Positions 21,539 through 33,740 of a DNA stretch of 64,000 nt are shown piece after piece. Origin of the DNA: Chamaea fasciata. Lineage: Eukaryota > Chordata > Aves > Passeriformes > Sylviidae. Where the stretch lies: positions 96,805,140 to 96,869,139 of the forward strand of contig JARCOQ010000001.1 of NCBI GenBank assembly GCA_029207755.1, given 5' to 3'. The notes under the pieces are model-generated. The model saw nothing but the letters and a program-made list of their open reading frames with translations. It had not been told where the DNA came from and did no database searches. The number at the start of each line of letters is the position of its first letter. The first letter of the stretch is position 1. Position numbers and translations under genes: made by a program.

Positions 21539-24500
21539 TGTCATGATTTTTTGCTCTACAGAAAAATCTGAGGATCTTGAAAGACTTTAGGATTTATAAA
21601 TCTGAGTAAGTAGTAGCAGGCAGATACTACCAAATAAGAAGGCTGATCTGTGAAGCAATCTGTTGCTGCCTTCAAACTATTGCTTCCATCATGCTCAAAT
21701 AAGCTCTAGCCACCTAGTTTTGATCTGAGACTTGGCATCCCACAAACCAGTCCATTTCAGCAATAAAGCCAAATGAGCACTGAAGCACCCACTATAAAGA
21801 ATTGTCTGATTTCCTTCTAATGAACTCTGTAAAATTATCAGCTCACATAAATGTCTGCCCAAGAGGTTCTCATTCTGAATGGAGAAATAGGAGCTTCTAG
21901 TGTGATTTTTTTTAGCTCTCAGACCCATATATCATCTGGATGATACGCATATATCCTGGCTTAAGGAACAAGTAGGTCCTTGAGGACTGCACTAAGGAAA
22001 CTTGGTTTCCTACTAAACAAAAGCCTGAATAATGCTTTCCCCATTTACAAGGTTTGTCTCAAGTGTGTATTCTCTAGTGCCTAGTATAGAGAATGGTCCT
22101 ATGTTTGCAGGATTTCTAAGATTCTCCCTTTTGTGCCTTTTTATAGTCTTTCCCACAGTTACTTAATAACCAGTCTTGCTGCTCTCTTCTAGTTTATTTA
22201 TGTACCAGTAACTTTAGAGTTTATTTTCTTCAAAATTTCCACTGTAACATTCTAATTTGGTTTAAAATTTACCAATTTTGTTTTAAATTCCTTTTTTAAA
22301 AAAGTTTTTGAAGGCAAACTGAGGAATCCTATACAACCTCTTTCCACAAAATAATAGAATAAAAAATGGCTTTCCTTTGAGTTTTAATTTGTGTCTTATG
22401 AAAACAAGACCTGATAGTTACATAAAATAATGTTCTAACAAGTAAAAGCACTCTGCTAAAAGATTTGTACTTGGATTTCCAAAGCTTTTGGAAAGGTCCT
22501 TCTCTAAACACACTTGAAAGGAACCAAATCACCACAGAAATATTTATTTTTTGGTGGAATTACAAAGGGAAAAATAGGAAATAAAATATAGTATTAAAAA
22601 TATTTGATTTTAAAGTGAAAAGTTATCCCGAATGTACCCCAGGAATCACTGCTGAGACACAGATACTTGAATTGTGCATACAGAATCTGAAGTAGTGAGG
22701 TGACAAAGTTTTCAAGTCATGCAAGTTATTTGGACTTGTCAAACAAACTAATCAAGAGCTTCTGAGAATAATGAATGACCTATCAATGGAATGGCAGGTA
22801 CAACCTGTTGGTGATAAATCTAAAAGAGGGCCATAATCCTACTTATATAGTCTCAGCAATGGGCTCTATATTGCTTAATTACCACTCAGGAAAGAGACCT
22901 TAGTGTCACAATAATGATATGCCCACTTATTAAACTTTACGTGCAATATTGCCCACTTTATCCCAAAGAGAGGAAGTTTCCTTTATAGGAAAAGGACAAA
23001 AAACACAGAGAAAAGATGACTTGACAACTTACATTCAAAAGAAATGCAGAGATATTAATATGCTTAATATACCTTAATTGCTTTTCACCATCACTAAGAC
23101 TCCTTAGAACATTTGCTCAACTTCAAATGCAAGCTTATATTCATTTTTTAAAGCCAGATAAATGATTCTCTCTTTTCTTGGTATCTTCTGAATTCTAATC
23201 TCTTCTTACCACACCAAAACTCACATTGGGCTCAGAGAGTATTCTCACCATGATATAAATATTATGCTTGATTACACTCAAATCTAAAACAGAAGATTTT
23301 TCTCAAGAGAAGATATTTTGCACCTTGCTTTAATATATTTTACAATACTTGACTGTGGAATGGATTACAAATGTGAGTTGCATGCTTGGTATTAAATTGA
23401 ATTGTATTCAAAATGACAGATTTGGCTGCACTGGAAAGGTGTAAGTAATGTATTTAGTCCTATTGTTTTTCTTAGGAAAATGAGACAAGGCATAGTACAA
23501 GAGTGCAGAAGAATCTTGTCAATAAACTACTTAAAATTCCAAGTTTCTCTACCTTATTTTTCCAATAATTTATACTGTTCTTCCAGAAAAGTAAGACAGA
23601 TTTTGTTCATATGGTCAATAAGGTAGAATATGAATATGTAGTTTCAAGTCCTGCCTTTCTCCACCATTGTTATTGAGACTTCTGCACAGAAATACAGAGA
23701 TAATACATTCCTCAGGCAACAATCATGTTACTGTTTACTTTGGCCTTTACAGCTAGGCTTCTCACACGATTTTACAATGGTGAATATGGTGTATTCAACA
23801 GTCAAAAGTTAGACACAAAGTGACACGCTGGAAAAAGCTGTATTTGACCTATTTCAGTTGTCTTCTTTTGTAGGATATATATTGCTTCCTGGAAGGGTAT
23901 CTTTCTCACCAGTGATTATAAGGGAATGGTAATTCATAATTTACCATACCCAGTGCTGTTTTCTACATTTGGTCAGAAGAATACCATCTTTCTTGTCACA
24001 ATCCCACTTACTGAGTGTAAATAAGAAATTCACTTTTAAGTTCCTAGTTGTTCTTAACTTTGTTTCTTCTTCTTTTCTTCTTCTATTTCTTCTTCTCCAT
24101 TTTGCCTGGGGTTTTGTCTCATTTCTGGCATGTCCTGTTAACAGAGAATATTGTAATGCTATTAAATAATAATAATTACAAGTGTTTTCAATCCCCTTCA
24201 ATATCTGTGGTGGTCTGGACCAAATTTGCTTTCTGAATTAAAGTAATATTCTCATAGAAGACACTAAACTGAGTTTCATTACTGGAGTATAGCAGTTTTT
24301 CCTAAGTTCCATCAGAGGGTCAAGTCTATTATATCTTTAAGCAGTTAAATAGTTAACTGAGTATAATTCAGTGGACTTTAATGAATCTTTTCCCTTCTGA
24401 TTAAGTGGCATCCTATCCTCTCTCCACTCTAAGGTGGAAACAGCATTGCCTGACCTTTAATTTATAATTAAAGTATTCCAAAATGACAAAAATATTACCT

Positions 24501-25680
24501 AGTCCTTTCTCTAGTGTACACAGTGTAAAAAGTTCACAACGTGATTTACACTTTAGAAATAATTTGATTGTGTTGACTCATTGGCCAAGAACTAGCCTAT
24601 TGGATCTTGAACACTGTGCTTTTGTAAAGTAAGCATGCTTAGTCTGACCATCCTTTAGGGAGATTTACCAGAATGCAAGGACAAGAATTATTGCTTTGGA
24701 ATACACAATGCAGAAGTATTTGATGGGCCTCACCTGAGAAGGTTTTGTGTGGGGAAACACAAAAATGTAATGAATTTTCTATTTTCCTAATAGAAATTAT
24801 TTCCTAGCTGATTTGCTATTTAGTGTTTCACTTGCTATTTGCCTCAATCGTTTCCCCTATAATTCAAAGGGAGCTTTACAACATCTAATTTTCAAAGTCA
24901 TTTTTGGAGCAAGACTCTTATTGCTCAACATTTCCTGTCATTAGTGCGGAAACTGGCTCTTGGCTCTAAGTATAGTACAAGCACAAGGACCTTCCTGTTT
25001 CCTGTGCTGTGCCTATTGACCACACACAATGTCCTTATTTCCAACACTTGTGTATAGTACTCAATGCCTAAAGAGGAAGTAGCAAACACATTATTGAGGC
25101 ATGTACTAACAGAATGTAAGAATCTACATCCTGACAGCTCCATATCCTTTGGAGTAAAGCTGTTCCATAATTTTTACAATTTCTTTATATTCATTTGCTC
25201 TGGGGGTATTAAGGAAGATTACTGAGGAACAGTATGAGCAGACTGAATACAGGCAGAAGCTATGCCTTCTGAGGTACTAAGACAGCTGTATGGCAAGTTA
25301 GAGAAGATACATATACCTCTAAGAATGACTAGTCAGTGAGGTTCAGAGACAGAATAGTATGTCAAAATTCCTGCCTTCACCTGCAGGGCCTTGCTTTACT
25401 AAACAAGATTTAGGATACTATAGGAAGAACATTAACATTACTGAGGCTTATTTAAGTTACTAATAGCAATCATAGTATTATCAAATTTACACTTATCAGC
25501 TTTCTAAAAAATATACAGCTCCCATTCCCATTTGAATTTTGCATGACATTTTAGTTAGAATTTTCTGACTTGCTCAGTTGAAGAGGCTATCATAATTCAA
25601 AAATAATTTAGGCAGAATTGAGGTGTAAAGTAACTTTTTTCTTAAAAACTACAGTGTTTACCTACAACATTCAAATGCTT
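21539..25680. other. Unassigned AT-rich DNA
   Basis: I see single-copy-looking AT-rich sequence, with one pyrimidine-rich CTT tract near 24059-24098. Frames at 21695-21928, 22329-22535, 23941-24201 and 24925-25143 (all minus) have no recognisable features. Confidence 0.45.
24059..24098. repeat. TTC/CTT-rich imperfect microsatellite
   Basis: Repeated ttcttctt units with T interruptions make up the tract. The opposite strand reads as Lys/Arg/Glu codons in a short incidental frame (23941-24201). Confidence 0.85.
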
Positions 25681-26269
25681 TAAATTTTGCTAGAATGTTT
25701 TCAGGCAAGGCCTAGGAACTTAATATCAGCAACAGGAAATGAAACCTCAATATTCAGTCATGAAGAACTGTTTAAATTACCCAACCACCTCTCAGCAAAA
25801 GGGATCTTTTTTCCCCCCACAGTACCACATAGAACATTGGAGGGAGTCTTGTGGGATCTTCACCAGCTTCAAGGAAGTAGGGTCGGGTAAGGGGATTTTT
25901 TCAGAGAAAAGACTGATTATTTGGATTATATACTGCAATTAAAAGAAGAGATCTTTGGGAAGTTTGGGTTTTTTCACCCTGGTGAGGACACAGCCTATTC
26001 TCAGGGTTCCCATTCAGCCTGGCTGTTATGTGGCAAGCAGTTAACTTGGCAGATGACAAAAGATTTTGTTCATTATCCAAATACCAGGAAGGAAATGGAG
26101 ATTTTTCAGAAGAATTTGAAAAAGAAAATGGGTATTGTTACTTCTTATCTAAATCCAGGCATCATTCTGCAGGACAAAAAATGAGGAGCACCTCTGGATA
26201 TTGGCTTTCTATCTGTCAGATTCTAAAGCTTCTTTACACATGGAGTGATAGGGTTTATTAAATAAGGTT
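25681..26269 (+). other. Unrecognised segment with clustered plus-strand frames
   Basis: Four overlapping plus-strand frames of 66-87 codons lie between 25687 and 26261, with no single long frame. I recognise no domain. A possible LTR-like segment follows directly at 26270. One reading is that this is a decayed retroviral interior next to its 3' LTR; the other is chance. No catalytic motif of gag, pol or env type could be seen. Confidence 0.25.
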
Positions 26270-26470
26270 CACTGGGGTACTTATACTGGCTTATCCTAAA
26301 AAAACCGAACTATTATAACCTCTTTGTATATATATATAAGAGGCTGTATTCAGGGGGATCAAATCAGCAAGAGCTGTGGACTGCTCTGAAGCACTGCCAA
26401 CTGTTGTGATAAAATTCTTGTGATATATGTTGCTTTTTCTTACACTTCATTGCATGAACTCATGCTATTA
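26270..26470 (+). mobile_element. Possible LTR-like promoter fragment
   Basis: A strong TATA run (gtatatatatataagagg, about 26325-26342) is followed within 40 bases by a CT/GC-richer stretch with agagctgtggactgctctga, then gataaaattcttgtg, then a T-rich tail ending near ttcattgcatgaa. TATA, R and U5-like order suggests an ERV LTR 3' half. No termini or duplications were identified. Confidence 0.33.
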
Positions 26471-29400
26471 TGGGAAAATGTCAGATTTTGTTTAAAACAA
26501 ATAGTTCTTGTCATTGTAGCTAAAGAGATTAAGTGTAAAATATAATATTCAAAAGGTCAACATTAAAAAAGGGGCAAATTAAAGAAACATGTGTTTTAGT
26601 CACTGTAACCCTATAGATTGTGAAGAGGCTGACTCACAATTTTTCTGTTCTTAGAGTTGACCATCCTGTTCTGACAGAATACATTACACATATACAAATA
26701 CTGTGCACAGAGTGGAAATTTCATAGCCTTTGTCTATTGCTGGAAGGCAACAGTATGGATCAGAAAATTGTGCCTGTTTTGTTTTGAAATTCCAGTTGCA
26801 TTCACTTGGAATCCCAGTTTTGAGACTTGGCTTGCTTTACACTTCAAGACAGCATTAAAATGATTTTTTAAAACTCAGGCAGAAATTTACCCTTATAAGA
26901 TGGAAAAAAAAAAAAAAAGCCTTATGAGTCTTTTTTCAGGTGATATACTAATGAAAATGTTCCAAAGGAAAAGAGTATTAAAAGCTTCCTGTGTTTAATG
27001 TAACTCAAAATACTCACAAGTTTGTTTCTTACTCATATTTGCAGAGACAGTTTTCAGAGAAGCATTAGTACAAAAAAGTCCTGCTACATATTATAATATG
27101 AAGTAAGTGAGAGATTTGCCATTGATTTTGAAAGGACTGTGCTTTCTCTAGTTATGCCAATGGAAAACCTTTTCTTGTTGCACCTGGCAGTATGAAGCAG
27201 ATGGTGTTTTTTTCCTCTTAGCACAATAGAAACAGTACATCTGGTTCAGAAGTTGGGTCCCCAGTAATCCACTGAATAAATGTTTCTGATTTTCTTCAGG
27301 TTTAGGTGCTTCCAAAAAAAAAACCAAACAAACAACAAAATGAAACAAAACAAAACAAAACCAACCAACAACAACAACAACAAAAACCCCAAAAAACCCC
27401 AAACAAACTAATAGTGACGATGTTTGTCAAAGATATCATGAATACTGAAAAGGTTACAAGTTTGTTCTTTTGCACCAATAATATATTCAAGCCTAGAAGG
27501 GGAGGTTAAGAACAAACTGGTGTTCATTTCATACTAGCTCTTTTAATCCATCAATTACCAAGTTCAGAAACTGTGGTAAAATATGTACTTTATATATTGC
27601 TATTGGGTATCTGCCAGTTAACATGGACTGTCTGAGTAATAGTTGTAAGAATCGCATGAAAGAAATCACTAGGGGCCAAAATGTTGAAACTTTAATAATA
27701 CCTTGGGATCAGAACTGCCTTTAGCCTAACGCCATGTACTGTACTGCTTGAGAAGTCATTGCATTTTGAGTTTAATGATCAAATGAATATTCATTTTTCT
27801 TTGTGTAAACCAAACACATTTTCCGGTGTACTGGAAAAGCGTGGGGACATTCTTTTCCCAAGTGCAGGCAGTTTGTTCACTTTCCAGCAGTGTCCTATTA
27901 TAGTCACAGGGCTAGATTTTGAGGAGTTATTACAGTCAGGCACCTGAGCCCCTTGAGTGGAAGTACAGCAGTCTGTGTTAAGCCTGTTTGCCATACTGCT
28001 GCAGCTGAATTGGACATCTTGGAATAGAGCCAACATTTCCTAGGTGTCTGCCAGGAGGAATCAGAACCTTGAGCCACTGATACTAAGCCAGTAAGAAATA
28101 ATGAAGACTGAGGTAGAGAGCCTACTCAGCCTGGAGTGGGTGAGATCCCAGTTTTGTGGTTTCCAGTACTCACCTGGGAAGAGGGAATCTCAGATTGCAG
28201 TCCCAGCTCCAAGTAATGCTCAGGTATTTTATTCAATATCTGTTTTATTTAAAGTACATAAAGAGTTATAGACTCCTCCATCACCAGACACCTCACTGAC
28301 CCAAGTCACCTTAACTTGTTTTTGCAAAGCAGAGAAGCTTCCAAAGAAAATGGAACAGTGCTCTATCTATTTTACTCCCCTTCTCTTCTCTGGATCACAC
28401 CAAGCACACACATGGTTAGGACACTCCAGAGTGTTGTACAAGAGCAATGACTCAGTCAACAATGTCATGACCCTCATATCAGTATTCTTGTTACAGTCCT
28501 CTTCTAGTGTCCTGTTTGAGATCTATCCGCAGGCTCACTGCTGCAAAGTATCTCAGATACTTTGAATCACTGCTCTTTTTGAAATGAATGCCACTGTTTC
28601 AATCTTTCCTGCTGACACTGCATGCAGACATCTGATTTTTGGAAAGTGTTAAGGGAGGAGCTAGCAGAAACAAATCATAAAAAAAGGTTTCACATCTTTC
28701 CACAGTTTCTTCTGACCACTTAGTGAACATATCTGCCTTTCAAACTCCTTCATTTTTCATATCACAGCATATGGTTCCCCATTTCATTCAGCTTGTCTCA
28801 GGGTATCATTCCTGTATATTCCTGGTCCCCATCCTCCAGGAACTCTTTCTTACCCATTTTTATGTCCCATTTACAAATTAATGTCACATTTGCTGGGTGA
28901 TCTGTACTGAAGTCCTTTTTAAATACACTTGTCAGGGGTGTGTTCTCAAAAGAGAACACCCTTACAAGGTAAACCATTTACTGGCAATAGATCAGGAACC
29001 AGCTATGAGAATCATAGAGCTAGTAGTGCTTAAGGTCTGCAAGCATCTCCATCTGAAGGTTTATGACCTGGGAATGGTTATAAAGAAAATCCACAAAAGT
29101 TTCTTTGAAATTATTTTGCCCTCTCAAAGCTGAGCCAAAATGATCCTCAGAAGTTTAACTTATGTCCAGCTAATACTGAGAAAAAGAAATACAAAATATA
29201 CTTGGTAGCTTACAGCCAATATACATCCTACAGGCTCAAACCTCTCATGTTAAGCAACTAAATTTGAATCCATGTAGATACATATCTCCAGCATTACCTG
29301 CCTTTGCCACATTAACCACCAGCTTAGTCTTTTGCACAGAGGTATCTGTAAAGAAGCTGTTCTAGCATCTCCAGCAGCCACTGGATGCTATTTGTGCAAG

Positions 29401-30451
29401 CTGCTGCATAGTTTAGATTTGCTAGCAGTAATAAATCATACAGGCCTTCTATCATTGCCATAGGAAATGAAAAAGTTCACTTTTTCAAAATTTACAGCTT
29501 TTGTTCCCTACTTTTGCATTCTACCCAATTTTAATACTAGGCAATAGACTGACCAGGGCATTTTAGCAGCAGTTGAGGCCAAATCACATAATGTCCACTA
29601 ATCACAATGAACTTTTAACTATCTCAGTTTTTATTTCTAGTAAATTTTATTTGCTGATTCCTGAGTTGAAATGTTTGGAATGCAAAAGCTGAAAGAGAAT
29701 GCTCAAATTCAAAGAAAACCTGTTTTTCTTGGATTAATGGCCATTATAAAATATTAAATTTTCCTACTGAAGCAGTGACAAGGTGTCATTTAATATAAGG
29801 CATGAGATATCTGACAACTGCCTTTGAAGTAAAATATTTTCTCTATAGACAAAACAACAGTGGCATACAAAAATCCTTTCTGAATTTCTATAACTATGCA
29901 TTCCTTTCTGTTTTTAATAAATTATCCCATGTATCTTGTTACAGAAAATTTGAACCTACATTATAGTTGTCAAAAGAAATCTTCTTTGGGAGTGTTTGGT
30001 GCATTTTTTCCAACATGCCATGTCTTCCGTATCTCTATGATTAAACAAGAGCATTTCACTAAAATCTAGCAGAAACTTAAGATGATTAATAGCTGGAAAC
30101 AAAAAATTTACAGCCCTTTTAAACCTGGTAGATAAACAACAGGCCTGTCCTGAATTGAGAAGCTGCTGGATGATAGATGGTGAAGTGACCCTTCTCTAGG
30201 AACCAGTTTTGCCTGCTAGATAATTTTAAAGTCTTGTAGGTAGACTACATAGTTAGACGAAATTCGCAGTCATCACTGAGGATAAGGCAATACTGGAATA
30301 GCAAAGCTGTTGTGAAGGAAGTGCACTGACAGAAGATATGTGAAGAGCCTGGAATAATGGCAGGCAATGTTACAACCAACTTTAACTAATATATCATTTT
30401 TGTTATTAACTTGAAGGGGCTGAAATTCAAAGGGAGGTCAGGTATCAGAAC
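26471..30451. other. Unassigned AT-rich DNA with an A/C-rich tract
   Basis: The only distinct item is the AAC-rich tract at 27313-27408. Frames at 27759-27947, 28350-28565 and 28897-29133 (plus) and 27791-28036 (minus) are short and unrecognised. Confidence 0.45.
27313..27408. repeat. A-rich (CAAA)/(CAA) low-complexity tract
   Basis: About 95 bases consist of A runs punctuated by C, including caaaacaaaaca, caacaacaacaaca and ccccaaaaaacccc segments. The open frames at 27148-27402 and 27302-27490 (minus) are translations of this tract. Confidence 0.92.
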
Positions 30452-30619
30452 AAGTGGCCCAGGGAGTGGTGGAATCAATATTCCTGGAAGTGCTAAACAA
30501 TGAATGTCTGTGGCATTGAGGCATATGGTTAAGAAGTGGACTTGGCATTGCTATGTTAACAGTTGGACTTGAAGCTCTAAGAGGTATTTTTCAACCTTAA
30601 TGATTCCCTGATTCTGTGG
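30452..30619 (+). mobile_element. CR1 LINE 3' fragment
   Basis: The order agtggcccagggagtggtgg, then tcctggaagtg, then gttggacttgaagctctaag, then tgattccctgattctg, is the CR1 3' end on the plus strand. About 170 bases remain. Confidence 0.85.
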
Positions 30620-30854
30620 ACTTTTCTTTTTCTTTAATCACTTTATTTACAGTAACAAAAAGCTTCTTGTACAACAAGGCTTTACAAGAGGTATTTTTAA
30701 TCTAATATCCCTCAAAAAATTTAATGAGGAAATATTTTTACATGTGCTTACTAGACATCTAACACTTCCAAAAGGCAAACGTTGTGGATTATTCATTAAA
30801 ACACTTTTAATAAATTGTAAAATATTGATTTTGCTTGCCTAGCTAAATATTAGG

Positions 30855-30859
30855 GTTCT
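30855..30859. repeat. Target-site duplication GTTCT (left)
   Basis: GTTCT directly precedes the TGTCCTGG end of the LTR and is repeated exactly at 31560-31564. Confidence 0.82.
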
Positions 30860-31261
30860 TGTCCTGGTTTAGGGCAAATTTGGGAGGAAACCTCCAAATG
30901 GGGTCCCTTTGGAAAAGCAAACCCAAACAGCCCCTCTCCCAACTGGTCAAGGAAAAAAATCTCCTTAGAGAAAAGTGAAAAAACCTATTTATTTAACAAA
31001 CAAAGTGCCCACAAGCACAAAAAATGAATAATATGAAACAACAAAACCTCTTGTTGCTCTGAGGTGAGATGGCAAACTCAGAAAATCCTTGTGGGTGTAG
31101 CTCAGCTTGCTCAGTCTCTTATTAGTCCCTCCAGCACTGGAAAAATGCTGAAGTCCAGGCCCCGGAGGGCCACAGGTGCAAGATCCCGGTGCTCTTTTGG
31201 GTTTTTTCAGTCCAGGACAGGTTTAAACAGTCCCAAATAAAAGGAAAAAGAAAAAAAAAAG

Positions 31262-31294
<33 letters not shown>

Positions 31295-31559
31295 TCCAGG
31301 GAGCTTCTCTGCTTCAGCTAGCTAAAACTAACTAAAAGCAAAGGAGATCTCTGTCTGTGCTGAAGACAGCACAACAACACAACACAGCTAGTCCAGGAGA
31401 GGAATGTGCAGGAGTCAGGCAGTTTCTGAAAACAAACTCCACACACCTTCTTTCCCCCACTTTGCTCTCAGGACTAGTCTCAAAAGTACAGAACACAGTA
31501 TCCAACATAAACACAACAGATGGCTGGGGATACAAGCATCATAAAGTCATCCTAGCACA
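30860..31559 (-). mobile_element. Solitary ERVL-type LTR, family B copy 2 (700 bp)
   Basis: On the minus strand the element starts TGTGCTAGGATGACTTTATG and ends CCTAAACCAGGACA, with perfect GTTCT duplications on both sides. A polyadenylation signal (gttaaataaatagg; plus strand about 30985-30997) lies near the 3' end. It aligns with 10155-10787 throughout. It differs by an added A-rich run at 31240-31293, which accounts for most of the length difference (700 versus 633 bp). No interior sequence is present, so it is a recombined solo LTR. Frames at 31332-31620 are incidental. Confidence 0.86.
31240..31293. repeat. Poly-A/T tract inside the LTR
   Basis: A nearly pure A run on the plus strand (T run in element sense) sits where copy 1 of the family has ordinary sequence (ccaagaaagagaaaagccac). 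It is a slippage expansion. Confidence 0.93.
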
Positions 31560-31564
31560 GTTCT
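31560..31564. repeat. Target-site duplication GTTCT (right)
   Basis: This is an exact match to 30855-30859, adjacent to the TAGCACA terminus. Confidence 0.82.
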
Positions 31565-33175
31565 CTGGTACTTTTAACCTGGTCCTAATACAGGGACATT
31601 TAAATTTATCCAGGGGATAGGCAAATCTTCTATTTTTCCTACAGTTAACCTGAATAATTAAGCACCTGAATAAGGGAAGTGTGTGCCTTTGAGAAAGAAA
31701 AGCTATATTGTGTTTCTAGAGTTCCTGTCTGTGGCAGATACTTGCTGAGGGTCACTACTGCTACTGGTTCCATGAGCCTTTCTGCCTGGCTTCAGCAAAG
31801 GAGGAGTATGAAGGAGAGGCTTGTGATATTGCCCAAGGAGTACTGATTAACTCCCAAAGATTGACAGCAGACAGTACATTACCACATGCCGGTAAGTGAA
31901 GCCCTGGTACCCAGCTTCAAGCTCTCCAACTTGGATACTTGGATTTTTGGGCCACAGTCAAAGGAGTTGGTGTTCAGCATAGTTTCATTGCTTCCTTTGT
32001 ACTGACCCTTATATGTCTATACACACATATATATATATACATGCTCACAAAAATGTATACGCATTAGTGTATCCATGTGTATCCATATCTGTACATGTGT
32101 ATATATGTGTATTTATGTATATATTTACACATACATATATAGACATATATATATATACAGACATATGCTTTTTTCTTTCAAAAAAACAACCTGAAAAGAC
32201 AATGCATTTTAGGATTATAATTACTGTAACAAGCATATTCTAGAGGACCTCATGGATCAGACCTCATCCTCTGCTTCATACTAGATGACACACTTCCCCC
32301 ATTAGATTCTGTATTCACTCCCTGGTGCAACTGTGGTGTGGAGTTTTTCGAGTAAGTTGAAGGAGTGCGAACTATGTAGAACTGAGAGAAATCTGGAGTA
32401 AGATCTTTATATTTCTATTGAACTCTTGCAATTTTGAGTTTTCACTGCTATTGTTGGTAAGCTGATTTGTTTTTTAGTCTTCACAAATCTTTAAAGCAGA
32501 ACTGATCAGGGACTTTTCTCAGGAGGATATCTTTATAAATCAGCTATTGTTGCTAAACTGTTTTAATAATTCAAGTCCTATAGAAGGCAAAAATTTGAAG
32601 TCCCTTCAGCTTCCAAACCCCTGCTTCATCCTGCTGAAACCACACCCCTGCCACGATGTGGGTGGTGTGGAATTAAACAGTGATAGAAACTCCACCTCTT
32701 CTCTCCATAGCCATGACAACCATAAAGCAGGAATATTGAATAGACCTACACCATTTCTGCAACTTTAAGTAATTGAATCTATAATTTGATTTTGAGAAAG
32801 CATTGTTGAATGAGGGAGGAAGGAGAAGAAAAGTAAGAAAGAAAAAGGCTATTTTCTTTTTCTTCTTAAAGGAACCTCACTATTAAAAACTGTAATATCC
32901 AAATTCCCAGATGACTATCTCTCCAAACTCAATCATGCTCCCAGGAGCACAGTGTGGTTAGAAAAAGCTCAGGGTGCCAGAGCTGCAGCTGTAGTGCAAC
33001 ACCTGCCTTGTACAGTGGCATCAGATCAGGCAGAATGGACCACTTGCAGGGAGTGGTTCAAATGCTGATACCATCTCCATGCCCTTCAAGAACAGCTTTC
33101 AGGCTTAGATTTTCACTATAATGCAAGAGAAGATTTTCTACAACCATTTCCATAGAAAGATGAAACAATTTTTTT
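31565..33175. other. Unassigned DNA with an AT-rich microsatellite
   Basis: Apart from the TA/TG-rich tract at 32022-32160, I see no supported feature. The frame at 32547-32768 (73 codons, plus) is unrecognised. Confidence 0.45.
32022..32160. repeat. Degenerate TA/TG/CA-rich microsatellite
   Basis: Interrupted runs of tatatatata, gtgtatatatg and acacatacatata span about 140 bases. Both strands carry short open frames rich in Tyr, Ile, His and Val (32013-32243 plus, 32045-32236 minus) that simply translate the repeat. Confidence 0.92.
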
Positions 33176-33180
33176 CCCTG
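33176..33180. repeat. Imperfect target-site duplication CCCTG (left)
   Basis: CCCTG precedes the TGTGCTG start of the LTR; GCCTG follows its end at 33736-33740. Four of five bases agree. Confidence 0.65.
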
Positions 33181-33429
33181 TGTGCTGATTTTGGCTGGGG
33201 TGAAATTACTTTTCTTCACAATGATTTGTGCTGAATACCATGTTCATAATATAGAAATGGTTTTGGTTTTGCTGAGTTGCTTGCAAAGACTCAAAGAGTT
33301 TTTTACTTTTTGTGCTGCCATGCTGATGAAGAAGCTGGAGGTGTGTAGGAGGCTGGAAGGAGACAAATGTGGTACAGGTGACCTTAAATGACCAAAGATA
33401 TATTCCAGTCCATGTGACATCATGCTCAG

Positions 33430-33437
33430 TATATAAA
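33430..33437 (+). promoter_or_regulatory. LTR TATA box
   Basis: TATATAAA follows a tgacatcatgctcag element by a few bases and precedes the R region of the 33181-33735 LTR. Its intact state means promoter activity is conceivable, although none is shown. Confidence 0.65.
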
Positions 33438-33601
33438 GTGGGGGAAGAAAGGAGGAAGAGGAGGGTGTTTGGACTGGTGGTACTGTTTTGTGTGATGGAG
33501 CCCTGCTCTTCTGGAGATGGCTGAAGACTGGCCTGCCCATGGGAAGTAGTAAAGGAATTCCTTGATTTGCTCTGCTTGCATGTGCAACTTTCGCTATACC
33601 T

Positions 33602-33607
33602 ATTAAA
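33602..33607 (+). promoter_or_regulatory. LTR polyadenylation signal ATTAAA
   Basis: ATTAAA followed by ctgtctttatgtcaa is at the usual R/U5 place for this LTR type. Confidence 0.6.
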
Positions 33608-33735
33608 CTGTCTTTATGTCAATACACCAGTTTTCTAGATGATAGTCTTTCAATTCTCTCCTCCATCCTGTTGGTAGGGTAGTAAGTGGGAAGCTGCATG
33701 GGACTTGGTTGGTGGCTGGAGTTAAAACTATGACA

Positions 33736-33740
33736 GCCTG
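33736..33740. repeat. Imperfect target-site duplication GCCTG (right)
   Basis: This matches CCCTG at 33176-33180 in four of five bases, directly after the terminal CA. Confidence 0.65.

Larger units (their letters stand above)
33181..33735 (+). mobile_element. Solitary ERVL LTR, family C (555 bp)
   Basis: The element starts TGTGCTGATTTTGGCTGGGG and ends AAAACTATGACA, and is flanked by near-matching 5-bp repeats. It keeps a full LTR layout: a tgacatcatgct box, a TATA box (tatataaa, 33430-33437), an R region with gatggagccctgctcttctg, an ATTAAA polyadenylation signal (33602-33607) and a U5 of about 130 bases. It is the best preserved LTR of the window and agrees with the abundant avian ERVL LTR type. 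A deleted relative lies at 52736-53036. The frames at 33182-33391 (plus) and 33244-33540 (minus) are incidental. Confidence 0.88.

Noticed and set aside
27148..27490. Phe/Cys/Val-rich minus frames resembling membrane segments
   Set aside because: The hydrophobic run translates the A/C-rich low-complexity tract.
32022..32160. CRISPR-like or satellite array
   Set aside because: The units are irregular dinucleotide and tetranucleotide runs with no repeat-spacer structure.
32013..32243. Tyr/Ile/His/Val-rich frames on both strands
   Set aside because: Both are readings of the TA/TG microsatellite.
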